DNA of 64,000 nucleotides from positions 1,798,001 to 1,862,000 of the forward strand of contig NZ_CP016450.1 in assembly GCF_001713395.1 (NCBI RefSeq). The letters run 5' to 3'. Origin of the DNA: Sinorhizobium sp. RAC02. Its GTDB lineage: Bacteria > Pseudomonadota > Alphaproteobacteria > Rhizobiales > Rhizobiaceae. The position numbers and the translations under genes are program-made. How positions within the stretch are numbered: the stretch's first letter is position 1; the number at the start of each line of letters is the position of its first letter. Shown piece after piece: positions 19,486 through 27,487 of this stretch. The notes under the pieces were generated by a model. It was not told the origin of the DNA and did no database searches. It worked only from the letters and a program-made list of their open reading frames with translations.

Positions 19486-20915
19486 CTCTTCACCTCCCAC
19501 GTCGTCACGCGCTCGCCGGTCTCGGGGTCCTTGCCGTCCTTGAGCTGGACGCCCTTGGCGGCGAGGTCGTCGCGAATCTTATCGGCCTCGGCGAAGTTCT
19601 TCGCCTTCAGCATTTCGAGACGAAGCTCGATGATCGAACCGATGCTTTCCTCCAGCGCCTTGGACACCTCGGCCTTCTTCGGCGCGATGCCGAGAAGCTC
19701 GGCGCTGGCGGCGAAGACGGGGAGCATCAGCGGATCGCTGTTGGCGCATTGGGCAAGCGCATGCAGCGCCTGCACCGCCGCGACGGTGTTGAGGTCGTCG
19801 CGCAGCGGCGCCAGCACGCTTTCATCCACGCGACCGTCGGCCGGGTTTCCGCCGGCCGGCCACTTGGCAAGGAGGCGTTCGGCCTCCTCCAGGCGCTTCA
19901 CGCTGAAATCGATCGGCTCGCGGTAGTGCGTCATCAGCATGGCAAGACGCAGCACCTCACCCGGCCATTTGCGGCCGCCGAACTTTTCCTCGTCCAGCAG
20001 TTCCGAGATCGTGAAGAAGTTGCCCTCGGACTTCGACATCTTGCGGCCTTCGACCTGCAGGAAGCCGTTGTGCATCCAGACGTTCGACATGACCTTGGTG
20101 CCATGCGCGCAACGCGACTGGGCGATCTCGTTCTCGTGATGCGGGAAGATCAGGTCGAGCCCGCCGCCGTGAATGTCGAAGGTCTCGCCGAGATAGGCGG
20201 CAGCCATGGCTGAGCACTCAATATGCCAGCCCGGGCGACCGCGGCCCCACGGAGAGTCCCAGCCGGGCTCTTCCGGCGAGGAGAGCTTCCACAGCACGAA
20301 ATCGCCCGGGTTCTTCTTGTGCGCATCGACCGCGACGCGGGCGCCAGCCTGCTGTTCGTCGAGGTTGCGTTTCGAGAGATCGCCGTAATCGGCCATGGAA
20401 TGCGTGTCGAACAGCACTTCGCCGCCCGCCTGATAGGCGTGGCCGCGTTCGATGAGCCGTTCGATCAGGGTGACCATGTCCGACTTGCCGTCTTCGCGCG
20501 GCTGCACGAATTCGGTGGCGCGCGGCTCGTGCGTCGGCAGCATGGCGCCGAGCGCTTCGATATCGGCATGGAACTGGTTTGCCGTCTTCTCCGTCACGCG
20601 CCGGATCGCCGCGTTGAGCGACAGTGCGCCGCTCGCGATCTCACCGCCGAAATCGCGCAGCGCCCGGGCGTTGATCTTGTCGTCGACGTCCGTGATGTTG
20701 CGGGCATAGGTGACGTGGTTTTCGCCATAGACATGGCGGAGCAGCCGGAACAGCACGTCGAAGACGATGACCGGGCGGGCATTGCCGATATGGGCGAAGT
20801 CATAGACCGTCGGGCCGCAGACATACATGCGCACGTTGTCTGGATCGATGGGCGCAAAGGGCTCCTTCGACCGCGTGAGCGTGTTGTACAGCGTCAGGAC
20901 CGGTTTTTCGGCCAT
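19482..20915 (-). CDS. cysS: Cysteinyl-tRNA synthetase
   Basis: A 477-residue class I aminoacyl-tRNA synthetase. [16 protein letters not shown] contains the zinc-ligand Cys and the HIGN form of the HIGH motif. The second zinc site is around WHIECSAM, and KMSKSEGN is the KMSKS loop. The C-terminal DALR-like helical part is present, so the gene is complete. It heads a six-gene minus-strand operon (cysS, three GFA genes, pip, cimA), whose downstream genes follow with overlaps or gaps of only a few bases. Confidence 0.97.
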   Translation of the reverse strand: MAEKPVLTLYNTLTRSKEPFAPIDPDNVRMYVCGPTVYDFAHIGNARPVIVFDVLFRLLRHVYGENHVTYARNITDVDDKINARALRDFGGEIASGALSLNAAIRRVTEKTANQFHADIEALGAMLPTHEPRATEFVQPREDGKSDMVTLIERLIERGHAYQAGGEVLFDTHSMADYGDLSKRNLDEQQAGARVAVDAHKKNPGDFVLWKLSSPEEPGWDSPWGRGRPGWHIECSAMAAAYLGETFDIHGGGLDLIFPHHENEIAQSRCAHGTKVMSNVWMHNGFLQVEGRKMSKSEGNFFTISELLDEEKFGGRKWPGEVLRLAMLMTHYREPIDFSVKRLEEAERLLAKWPAGGNPADGRVDESVLAPLRDDLNTVAAVQALHALAQCANSDPLMLPVFAASAELLGIAPKKAEVSKALEESIGSIIELRLEMLKAKNFAEADKIRDDLAAKGVQLKDGKDPETGERVTTWEVKR

Positions 20916-21217
20916 AGAAATCTCCCAAAAGGCGTAAACCCGGCTGGCCGGGTCGTTGTCATCCAGGGATTTTGGGGGACGAAAACGGCCGGGCCAGCGC
21001 GTGCGCTAGCGAATAATGCTCCGGCGGATGCAGAGTACCGTTTTCATGGCCTGCTTTATCGCGCCATGCACGCGTCCGGTCAAGCGGGCGAATGGCTTTC
21101 CCGACGAAAATCCTTTGCGCTTCCGCCTGTTACCGCGGTGACACGGCGCCCTCTGTCCGCATGAGAGAAAGGAGCCATCGAACCGGCCCGGAAGCGCCGG
21201 AAAACCAGGGGAACGCC
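20916..21217. other. Intergenic region upstream of cysS
   Basis: This 300-base spacer separates divergent transcription of cysS (minus) and the microprotein gene (plus). A GC hairpin, ACCCGGC-TG-GCCGGGT at 20938-20953, lies in the presumed cysS leader, about 23 bases before its start. No T-run follows, so it is not a plain terminator. Reading frames here on either strand lack ribosome sites and family features, so I call no gene. Confidence 0.4.
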
Positions 21218-21376
21218 ATGAGGAATACGAAATGCGAGGATGCCAAGACATGTGAAAATTCCGAACACGGCGAGGAGCGGCCGCAGCCCGGCGAGAAGCA
21301 GGAAAACCCGTTCAGCCTGCGCGCCATCATCACCGCCTTCCTTCAGGGGCGCGTGCGCCAGACGCCGCGCAAATGA
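21218..21376 (+). CDS. Small hypothetical protein (microprotein A)
   Basis: A 52-residue charged protein. The start ATG at 21218 follows CCAGGGGAACGCC, a fair ribosome site. The first half is acidic and rich in Glu, Lys and Cys (CEDAKTCENSEHGEE). The second half has a short hydrophobic helix-like motif, NPFSLRAIITAFLQG, then a basic end. This motif resembles KPLGLRAVVAATQ in the next gene, so the two may be distant duplicates. No known domain is recognised. The function is unknown. Confidence 0.55.
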   Translation: MRNTKCEDAKTCENSEHGEERPQPGEKQENPFSLRAIITAFLQGRVRQTPRK

Positions 21377-21559
21377 ATGTTATCAGCAGTCACAATTGTT
21401 GATCGCAAAAACCCGCCCTTTTCGACCATTCGCCGCAGAGCGATCAAGATTTGAGCAGAATTTGGCCGAACAGGTCCCGTAAATGCATAGGTCATTGGGG
21501 CAGCGACCAGGGGAAGTTCGAATGGGCCGCCCGATGAAAGACACTTCAGGAGAGTGACA

Positions 21560-21742
21560 ATGTCTACCGCACGCACTGAAACAGTGCAGAATACCGAAGC
21601 CAAAGAGAACCTTCAGAAGCGCTACAAGCCGCTCGGCCTGCGCGCCGTCGTTGCGGCCACGCAGTGCAAGCCTGAGCAGAAGCCCAAGGACAAGCGCCGC
21701 GGGCATGACATTCCGGCCGTACTTCAGCCGCTCTACGACTGA
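21560..21742 (+). CDS. Small hypothetical protein (microprotein B)
   Basis: A 60-residue basic protein starting at the ATG at 21560, with AGGAGA six bases upstream (a GTG at 21554 in the same frame has no properly spaced site). It contains RYKPLGLRAVVAATQ, similar in pattern to the NPFSLRAIITAFLQ motif of the preceding microprotein, followed by a Lys/Gln-rich stretch (KPEQKPKDKRRG). No signal peptide or membrane helix is seen. The clear ribosome site and shared motif argue for a real gene. Function unknown. Confidence 0.65.
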   Translation: MSTARTETVQNTEAKENLQKRYKPLGLRAVVAATQCKPEQKPKDKRRGHDIPAVLQPLYD

Positions 21743-21772
21743 GCCGCTTCGAGGCAGCAGGACTTTTTGATC

Positions 21773-22537
21773 CTAGAATAGCGAAAGCTGATCTGACGGT
21801 GGGGGCGCTTGTGCGCCCTTTTTCGTTTCCGGCGGCATCTCCTCGACCGGAAGCAGGATATCCGGCCCCATATTGGCGACCTTGTTGACGCTGTCGGACA
21901 CCGGGATCGCCTCGAAGAAGCCGTCGTCGATCGGCTTCATGAGATCCACGACGTCCCGCGGCTCCTGGGTCTTGCAATCGAGCCAGCGTGAAAAGTCTTC
22001 CGGACGAATGACGACCGGCATGCGGTCGTGAACGCGGGCGATGTCGTTGTTCGCGGCCGTCGTCAGGATCGCGCCGGTATCGACTTCCGAACCGTCGGCC
22101 GAGGACCAGGTTTCCATGAGGCCGGCAAAGGCGACGACCTCGCCCTTCTTCGGGCGGATAAAATAGGCCTGCGACTTCGCCCCCTTGTCCGCCGGCCTTC
22201 GCCACTCGAAAAAGCCGGAGGCCGGCACGAGAATGCGACGGTGGCGCATGGCGGCGCGGAACGAGGCCTTGTCGATCGCCGTTTCGGCGCGGGCATTGAT
22301 GAGCAGAGGAAAATCGCGCGGATCCTTCACCCAGCCCGGCATGAAGCCCCAGCGCACCAGCATCGCCTTGCGCTCCGGAAGGTTGCTGCCGGGCTCGTGC
22401 TTGTCGCTGGCGACGACGATCAGCACCGGTTGCGTCGGCGCGATATTGTAGCGCGGCGGCGGGTCCTCCATGTTCACGACATTGAGGAACTCGCGCATGA
22501 GATCGGCCTTGGCCAGCAATGCAAATCGTCCACACAT
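21773..22537 (-). CDS. HMCES/YedK (SRAP) family abasic-site protein
   Basis: A 254-residue SOS-response-associated peptidase domain protein. It begins MCGRF, where Cys2 is the residue that forms a thiazolidine crosslink with abasic sites in single-stranded DNA. The other hallmarks are present: RYNIAPTQ, the WGFMPGW segment, NARAETA, RRILVPASGFFEW with the active glutamate, and HDRMPVVI with the active histidine. The role is protection of abasic sites at replication forks. The C-terminal extension ending DQLSLF looks like a beta-clamp binding motif (QLSLF), which fits a replication-linked role; that is an inference. Confidence 0.93.
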   Translation of the reverse strand: MCGRFALLAKADLMREFLNVVNMEDPPPRYNIAPTQPVLIVVASDKHEPGSNLPERKAMLVRWGFMPGWVKDPRDFPLLINARAETAIDKASFRAAMRHRRILVPASGFFEWRRPADKGAKSQAYFIRPKKGEVVAFAGLMETWSSADGSEVDTGAILTTAANNDIARVHDRMPVVIRPEDFSRWLDCKTQEPRDVVDLMKPIDDGFFEAIPVSDSVNKVANMGPDILLPVEEMPPETKKGAQAPPPSDQLSLF

Positions 22538-22597
22538 GGCGTCGTCATCGCACTTTGCCTATAAGGGGTCAATGAAGCGCAAGCGAACCGGACCGCG

Positions 22598-23032
22598 ATG
22601 AAGAAATCGAAGAAGCCCCAGCCCGCCTCCTCCGCCATCATCGAGCGCGACGGGCGCTATCTGCTCGTGCTGCGCAGCAAGCCGCCATCGGACGCCATGT
22701 ACGCTTTTCCCGGCGGACGCGGCGAAGACGGCGAGACACCGGCCGAAACGGCGCTGCGCGAACTCCATGAGGAAACCGGCATTCGCGCCGAAAAACCCAT
22801 GCTTTTCGCGACCTATGACCTGCCCGGCCATGAAGACGGCCCCGGCAGTCCGTCCTTCTTTCTCTCCGTCTTCAAGGTGAAGGCCGACGAGACGGCGGTC
22901 GCCGTCGCCTCCGATGATGCGGCAAGCGTTGGCTGGTATTCGGCAGAGGAGATCCAAAACCTGCCCGCGCCCGACAGCGTGCGCGAGTGCATCAGCCGGC
23001 TGGAAGCCGAGCGGGCGAAGCGGAGTGCATGA
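22598..23032 (+). CDS. NUDIX hydrolase
   Basis: A 144-residue single-domain NUDIX protein. The Nudix box is complete: GRGEDGETPAETALREL followed by HEETGI, matching G-x5-E-x7-REL-x-EE-x-G. It should hydrolyse a nucleoside diphosphate linked to another group, such as an oxidised nucleotide or nucleotide sugar; the substrate cannot be assigned. It overlaps the next gene by four bases (ATGA), so the two are one operon. The N-terminus is short and basic (MKKSKKPQP). Confidence 0.93.
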   Translation: MKKSKKPQPASSAIIERDGRYLLVLRSKPPSDAMYAFPGGRGEDGETPAETALRELHEETGIRAEKPMLFATYDLPGHEDGPGSPSFFLSVFKVKADETAVAVASDDAASVGWYSAEEIQNLPAPDSVRECISRLEAERAKRSA

Positions 23033-23454
23033 CGGTGATTCGCCTTGTTATCCTCTTCAGTCTTCTCTTCGCAGCGCCGGTTTTCGCCCAGCAGGCGGCC
23101 GGCGACAAAGCCAAGGAAACGCCGAGCACGGCCCCCGCCGAGGAAAAGCCCACGCCCTATGACGAGCGGCTGGAGCGGCTTTCCGAAATCATCGGCGCGG
23201 TTCACTACCTGCGCAATCTGTGCATGGACAAGGCGGAGGACAATTGGCGGGCATCCGTGCAACGGTTGATCGACATGGAAGCGGCAAACGAGCCGAAGCG
23301 GCAGGAAAAACTGACCGCCGCCTTTAATCGTGGATACCGTTCCTTTGCCGCCATCTATACCGCTTGCACCGACTCGGCGGTTGTCGCAGAAGAGAGATAC
23401 CGTAACGAAGGTGCAACACTTGCCACAGAAATTACCGCGCGATTTGGAAATTAG
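23029..23454 (+). CDS. TIGR02301-family secreted protein
   Basis: A 141-residue protein with a clear signal peptide (MTVIRLVILFSLLFAAPVFAQ). The core PYDERLERLSEIIGAVHYLRNLC, then FNRGYRSFAAIYTAC, and the AEERYRNEGATLATEI end match the TIGR02301 family of alphaproteobacteria. Two cysteines (RNLC and YTAC) could form a disulfide in the periplasm. The function is not known. The start at 23029 overlaps the stop of the Nudix gene; the longer frame from 22987 lacks a secretion signal at its start. Confidence 0.85.
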   Translation: MTVIRLVILFSLLFAAPVFAQQAAGDKAKETPSTAPAEEKPTPYDERLERLSEIIGAVHYLRNLCMDKAEDNWRASVQRLIDMEAANEPKRQEKLTAAFNRGYRSFAAIYTACTDSAVVAEERYRNEGATLATEITARFGN

Positions 23455-23537
23455 CGGTTAATTAACCTCTTTCTTCAGCAGCCAGTGCCGTTTTGGGAAA
23501 AGGCTGCTAAGGTCGTTAACAGTCGAGTAAGAACTGA

Positions 23538-23816
23538 ATGCCGCGCATGGACCGATCAATGGAACCTACTCTCAACGATATCGACGAGATGATCGTACAC
23601 GAGAAGATGCAGGCCGCTCTGGAATACCAGAACGAAGCCTGGGCGGACGGCATGGCGGACGGTATTGAACCGGAAATCATCGCCGACGCGGCCATCGCGC
23701 TCGCCTTGCGCGAGACGATTCGCACGCAGGGCGAACGCGGTGCGGAAGCCATGCTTGATTCGCTGCGCGATCGCATGCTGGCCGGAGAATTCTCCCCCGA
23801 GCGCATCCTGCAATAG
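23538..23816 (+). CDS. Conserved hypothetical acidic protein
   Basis: A 92-residue acidic protein, probably all helical, with repeats of Ala, Glu, Met and Asp (QNEAWADGMADGIEPEIIADAAIALAL). No membrane segment or signal peptide is visible. Starts at 23538, 23547 and 23559 are possible; none has a strong ribosome site. The TAG stop is the first triplet of an interspersed repeat. No known domain is recognised, but the composition and length resemble small rhizobial regulators of unknown role. Confidence 0.65.
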   Translation: MPRMDRSMEPTLNDIDEMIVHEKMQAALEYQNEAWADGMADGIEPEIIADAAIALALRETIRTQGERGAEAMLDSLRDRMLAGEFSPERILQ

Positions 23817-23852
23817 AGCAATTCCAGCGGAATTGCGTTTAAAATGCTCCAG
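23814..23852 (+). repeat. Short interspersed palindromic repeat, copy 2
   Basis: TAGAGCAATTCCAGC at 23814-23828 is the exact reverse complement of the core in copy 5 (54508-54522). It begins with the stop codon of the preceding gene. GCAATTCC-AGC-GGAATTGC forms a hairpin, followed by GTTTAAAATGCTCC. Confidence 0.75.
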
Positions 23853-23868
23853 GCTGGGAAGACAGGTC

Positions 23869-24657
23869 ATGCAGATGTCGGCTGACGGCAAAAAGCTGTT
23901 TTACAGCGGCCTCATCGTATTGTCGGTGCTTTCTGGAACGACGGCGCTGACCGCGACCGCGCGCCCGGCCTTTGCCCTCAGCGAACTGAAGGACGAACAG
24001 GGCCAGGTGCCGCAGAAGCCGGCCGAAGGGGAAAAAGCGCCCCCCGTCGAGACCGAGGAAAAAGACCAAGAGACCGGCCCGCTCGAACTGCCCATGCCCG
24101 ACCCGCTGATTCGCCGGAACCAGGCGGTGACCGAGCCGGCGGACAATGAACCCGCCATCGACGACAAGACCGTCGAAGAGCCGGATGTGCCGGTCGAGTT
24201 GATCTACGACATCAGCAAGGCGCCGGAACCCGTGCGCCGCATGCGCGAACTGATCGTCGAGGCTGCCGCCTCCGGCGATATCGAGCGCCTGCGCCCCCTG
24301 CTCGGCAAGGGCATGACCGAGACGCAGGTCTCGATGGTCGAGACCGAGGAAGGCCCGGTCGAGACGCTCAAGGGTCAGTCCGGCGATCCGGAAGGCATCG
24401 AGGTGCTGGCAATCCTGCTCGACGTGCTGGCGACCGGCTTTGCCCATGTCGGCGCGGGCACGCCGGAGGAAATGTATGTCTGGCCCTATTTCACCGAAAA
24501 GCCCCTCGCCGGCCTGACGCCGCCGGAAAAGGTGGAGTTGCTGCGCATCGTGACGGCCGGCGATTTTGCCGAAATGCAGGAATTCGGCAGCTATAATTTC
24601 TATCGTGTCGGCATCACGCCGGACGGCCAGTGGAAATTCTTCGTCACCGGCGAGTGA
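23869..24657 (+). CDS. Conserved secreted/periplasmic protein of unknown function
   Basis: A 262-residue protein with an N-terminal hydrophobic signal (LFYSGLIVLSVLSGTTALTATARPAFA, about residues 11-37), a Pro/Glu-rich linker (about 45-95) and a folded C-terminal half. That half begins VRRMRELIVEAAASGDIERLRPLLG and ends with an aromatic stretch (YNFYRVGITPDGQWKFF) that looks like a beta-rich end. The ATG at 23869 or 23875 is the likely start, after ACAGGTC. It lies directly after the repeat element. I recognise the pattern as a conserved rhizobial secreted protein but no function. Confidence 0.7.
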   Translation: MQMSADGKKLFYSGLIVLSVLSGTTALTATARPAFALSELKDEQGQVPQKPAEGEKAPPVETEEKDQETGPLELPMPDPLIRRNQAVTEPADNEPAIDDKTVEEPDVPVELIYDISKAPEPVRRMRELIVEAAASGDIERLRPLLGKGMTETQVSMVETEEGPVETLKGQSGDPEGIEVLAILLDVLATGFAHVGAGTPEEMYVWPYFTEKPLAGLTPPEKVELLRIVTAGDFAEMQEFGSYNFYRVGITPDGQWKFFVTGE

Positions 24658-24659
24658 CC

Positions 24660-25262
24660 CTATAGTACGTCCAGCCATGCGTGATCCGGATGAGCCCTTG
24701 CGATTGCGGCTCTCAGCCAGCGTCGTTGCGCCGTGTCGAGCTTCTGCAGCGCGAGCGCAAAATCGGCCTCGTCCTTCTCCCGCTGGTATTTAGCCTTGAA
24801 AAGCAGGATCGCCTCCGGCGCGAGGTAGGGAATGCCGTCGCTGCTGTTCCACACCATCTCGCTGCGTAAACGCCGGATCGAGGCATCGCGCTTGTAGACC
24901 CAGATATCCGGCGTGCCGTCCTCCAGCATCATGTCGACACGCCAGCGACGCGCTGCAACATCCTCGCACCAGACCTGTGCGATCTCGGCAGGCGGCAGCG
25001 CCTGTGCAGCAAGCGGCTCGACATGGCCATCGCCCACCGCATGGAAACGCAGTCCCGACAGGGCCGTGCGAAACAGCTCAAAGTCATCGCGCAGGATGGT
25101 GAATTCCAGATCCTCATGCGGCCGCGTCTCGACGCCATGCCAGAGATCGAGCGCCCAGCCGCCGACGACGCACCACGGCCGCGCGCTACCGGCAAGCCGG
25201 CACGCGAGTTCCGCCGGATGCCAGGCGGACCAGGCGTCGTGTGGCAGGGGCGCTGGTGTCAT
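24660..25262 (-). CDS. Nucleotidyltransferase-fold protein (aminoglycoside/lincosamide adenylyltransferase-like)
   Basis: A 200-residue protein with the small nucleotidyltransferase core: VVGGWALDLWHG (nucleotide-binding Gly pair), then RPHEDLEFTILRDD, where acidic residues would hold metal. The late IPYLAPEAILLFKAK segment is typical of the aminoglycoside-resistance-like (Aminoglyc_resit) group. Relatives transfer AMP to drugs, but many chromosomal members have unknown substrates, so resistance is only a possibility. The ATG at 25262 was chosen over 25304, whose extension is short and basic. The gene is convergent with the secreted-protein gene, leaving only two bases between them. Confidence 0.75.
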   Translation of the reverse strand: MTPAPLPHDAWSAWHPAELACRLAGSARPWCVVGGWALDLWHGVETRPHEDLEFTILRDDFELFRTALSGLRFHAVGDGHVEPLAAQALPPAEIAQVWCEDVAARRWRVDMMLEDGTPDIWVYKRDASIRRLRSEMVWNSSDGIPYLAPEAILLFKAKYQREKDEADFALALQKLDTAQRRWLRAAIARAHPDHAWLDVL

Positions 25263-25479
25263 GATGTTTCTGCCTCGCTCTGGTGGGGCTCCCTTCATAA
25301 CCATCCCAAGGTTCCGGACAAGAGAATAGGGCAGATGACCAACAGGGCACCGGTCGCTGTGGCAAGAGCCCCGTGACCTTGCGAAAGCGGCCGGGCCATT
25401 CTACTTCTGTCTCAACGGGTGCGATGGTGCACCGCCTGCCGCCGGCTGGCGCCGGTGCGCGAAAAATCTGGATCGAATC

Positions 25480-26325
25480 ATGCCTTCCGTCACGCTTTCC
25501 GGCCGCGCCTTTCTCCGCCTTTCCGGCAAGGATGCCGAGACCTTCCTGCAAGCACTCATCACCACCAACCTGCCCGACCTGCCCGACGGCGAGGTCCGCC
25601 CCGGCGCGCTGCTGACGCCGCAGGGAAAGATCCTGTTCGATTTCCTGATTCGCCGCGACGGCGCGGACGCCTTGCTGATCGAGACGACCGAAGACCAGCG
25701 GGATGCACTTTTGAAGCGGCTCACCATGTACAAGCTGCGCGCCGCGGTCGATCTCGCCATCGTCGGCGATGGCGATGTGACGATCGCCTGGGACGACGTT
25801 GAAGCCGATGCACCACGCGACGCCCGGTTTGCCGGGGCCGGCCGCGATGTCTCGCGCCGCCCGGGCGCCGGCGGTAGCGACGATCCGGCGCTTTACGACA
25901 CGCTGCGCATCAGCGCCGGCATTGTGGAATCCGGCCGCGACTATGCGCTTTCCGATGCCTTCCCGCACGATATCATCCTGGACCTCACCGGCGGCCTGTC
26001 CTTCCGCAAGGGCTGCTATGTCGGGCAGGAAGTCGTCTCCCGCATGCAGCATCGCGGCACCGCCCGGCGCCGGCCCGTCATCGTCAAGGGTGATGTCGCC
26101 CTTCCCGAAACCGGCACCGAGCTTTTCGCCGGCGGCAAGCCGATCGGCACGCTCGGCAGCGTCTCCGGCGCACTCGGCCTTGCCATCGTGCGTATCGACC
26201 GCGCGGCCGACGCCATGCAGAGCGGTACGCCGATCACTGCCGACGGTGCGCCCGTGGCGCTCGAACTCCCCGCCTGGACCGGCCTTGCCTTCCCGCAAGA
26301 AGCTTCGGAGGTGCCGGCGCAATGA
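25480..26325 (+). CDS. ygfZ: Folate-binding YgfZ/GcvT-like Fe-S cluster assembly factor
   Basis: A 281-residue protein of the aminomethyltransferase-like fold. It contains the YgfZ signature K-G-C-Y-x-G-Q-E (LSFRKGCYVGQEVVSRMQHRG, around residues 180-200), whose Cys is needed for function. YgfZ (IBA57-like) proteins use tetrahydrofolate to help build or repair [4Fe-4S] enzymes. The gene heads a four-gene operon, overlapping the next gene by four bases. Ribosome site is weak. It lies near nadA, whose product needs a [4Fe-4S] cluster; a link is plausible but unproven. Confidence 0.9.
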   Translation: MPSVTLSGRAFLRLSGKDAETFLQALITTNLPDLPDGEVRPGALLTPQGKILFDFLIRRDGADALLIETTEDQRDALLKRLTMYKLRAAVDLAIVGDGDVTIAWDDVEADAPRDARFAGAGRDVSRRPGAGGSDDPALYDTLRISAGIVESGRDYALSDAFPHDIILDLTGGLSFRKGCYVGQEVVSRMQHRGTARRRPVIVKGDVALPETGTELFAGGKPIGTLGSVSGALGLAIVRIDRAADAMQSGTPITADGAPVALELPAWTGLAFPQEASEVPAQ

Positions 26326-26951
26326 GCGGAGCGACGCGCGTGAAGACGGAGCCTCGCGCCTGGCAGCGCATGCTGTCCGGCCGCCGCCTCGACCTGCTCA
26401 ATCCCTCGCCGCTCGACATCGAATTGTCCGACATCGCGCATGGCCTTGCCCGCGTCGCACGCTGGAACGGCCAGACCAACGGCGACCATGCCTTTTCCGT
26501 GGCGCAGCATTCGCTTGTCGTGGAAACGATCTTCCGCCAGCAGAACCGCTGCGATGCCGGCGAATGCCTCATCGCTCTGCTGCACGATGCGCCGGAATAT
26601 GTCATCGGCGACATGATTTCACCCTTCAAGGCCGTCGTCGGCGGTGGCTACAAGACGGTGGAAAAGCGGCTGGAGGCAGCCGTCCATTTGCGCTTCGGCC
26701 TGCCATCATCAACGCCCGTCGCGCTGAAGGCAAAGATCAAGAAGGCCGACCAGGTCGCCGCCTTCTTCGAGGCAACGGAACTGGCCGGCTTTTCCCATGC
26801 CGAGGCCGTCAAATTCTTCGGCGCGCCGCGCGGCATCACGCTCGATATGATCGACGTTGCGCCCCTTCCCGCCATCGACGCGCAGCGCCGTTTTGTCGAG
26901 CGCTTCGAGGCCCTGGACCGCGGGCGCGGCCCCCTCGCCGCGACGGTGTGA
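26322..26951 (+). CDS. HD-domain phosphohydrolase (YfbR-like)
   Basis: A 209-residue HD-superfamily protein. The metal-binding residues are in NGDHAFSVAQHSLVVE (first His region), LLHDAPEYVIGDM (the HD pair) and KKADQVAAFFEA (final Asp). The order resembles 5'-deoxynucleotidase YfbR and related enzymes that remove phosphate from (deoxy)nucleotides. The exact substrate is an inference. It overlaps ygfZ by four bases and is followed after two bases by the tyrosine-phosphatase gene. Confidence 0.82.
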   Translation: MSGATRVKTEPRAWQRMLSGRRLDLLNPSPLDIELSDIAHGLARVARWNGQTNGDHAFSVAQHSLVVETIFRQQNRCDAGECLIALLHDAPEYVIGDMISPFKAVVGGGYKTVEKRLEAAVHLRFGLPSSTPVALKAKIKKADQVAAFFEATELAGFSHAEAVKFFGAPRGITLDMIDVAPLPAIDAQRRFVERFEALDRGRGPLAATV

Positions 26952-26953
26952 CC

Positions 26954-27487
26954 ATGGACACGATCGTAGTCGCACCGCTTGGAAAAATCGCCGAACTTGC
27001 CGTCCGCCACCGCTGTCGCGAAATGCTGAGCCTTGTTGCCCCGAAACAGGGCTTTCATCGGCCGGCCGTTATCGCCGCCGAGCGTCACATGATCCTTGGC
27101 GTCAACGACATTGCCTTTGCCGGCACGGGAAACCTCGTCGCGCCTGGCGAGGAGCATGTCACCGCGATCATCGGCTTTGCCCGCGGCTGGGATCGCCAGG
27201 CGCCGCTGCTCGTCCATTGCATGATGGGGGTCTCCCGCTCGCCGGCGGCAGCCCTGCTCGCCGCGCTGGCCGTTGAGCCGGATCAGGACGAGCATGAACT
27301 GGCACAGCGCCTGCGCCGCGCCTCCGTGCAGGCGACGCCGAATGCCCGGCTGATCGAGATCGGCGACCATGTGCTTTCGCGCGGTGGCAGGCTGATTGCC
27401 GCCGTCAAGGCGATCGGCCGTGGCGCGAACTATGTCGGCGACAGCCCGTTCACCTTCTCCGCCGTGCCGGAGGCGGTCGTGCGATGA
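26954..27487 (+). CDS. Tyrosine/dual-specificity phosphatase-like protein
   Basis: A 177-residue protein with the Cys-x5-Arg phosphatase loop HCMMGVSRSPAAA at about residues 87-99, which is the catalytic cysteine and arginine with the following Ser. An Asp that could act as general acid lies earlier (GVNDIAFAG). It starts with MDTIVVAPLGKIAEL and has no signal peptide, so it is cytoplasmic. Neighbours suggest a role near nucleotide or NAD metabolism, but its target is unknown. The start at 26954 lies two bases after the HD gene; the much longer ORF from 25799 is a shadow of ygfZ. The stop overlaps the NUDIX regulator gene by four bases. Confidence 0.8.
   Translation: MDTIVVAPLGKIAELAVRHRCREMLSLVAPKQGFHRPAVIAAERHMILGVNDIAFAGTGNLVAPGEEHVTAIIGFARGWDRQAPLLVHCMMGVSRSPAAALLAALAVEPDQDEHELAQRLRRASVQATPNARLIEIGDHVLSRGGRLIAAVKAIGRGANYVGDSPFTFSAVPEAVVR

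Noticed and set aside
20938..20953. Hairpin in the cysS leader as a T-box or attenuator
   Set aside because: T-box leaders are a feature of other phyla, and no specifier stem, leader peptide or T-run is visible. The dyad is short.
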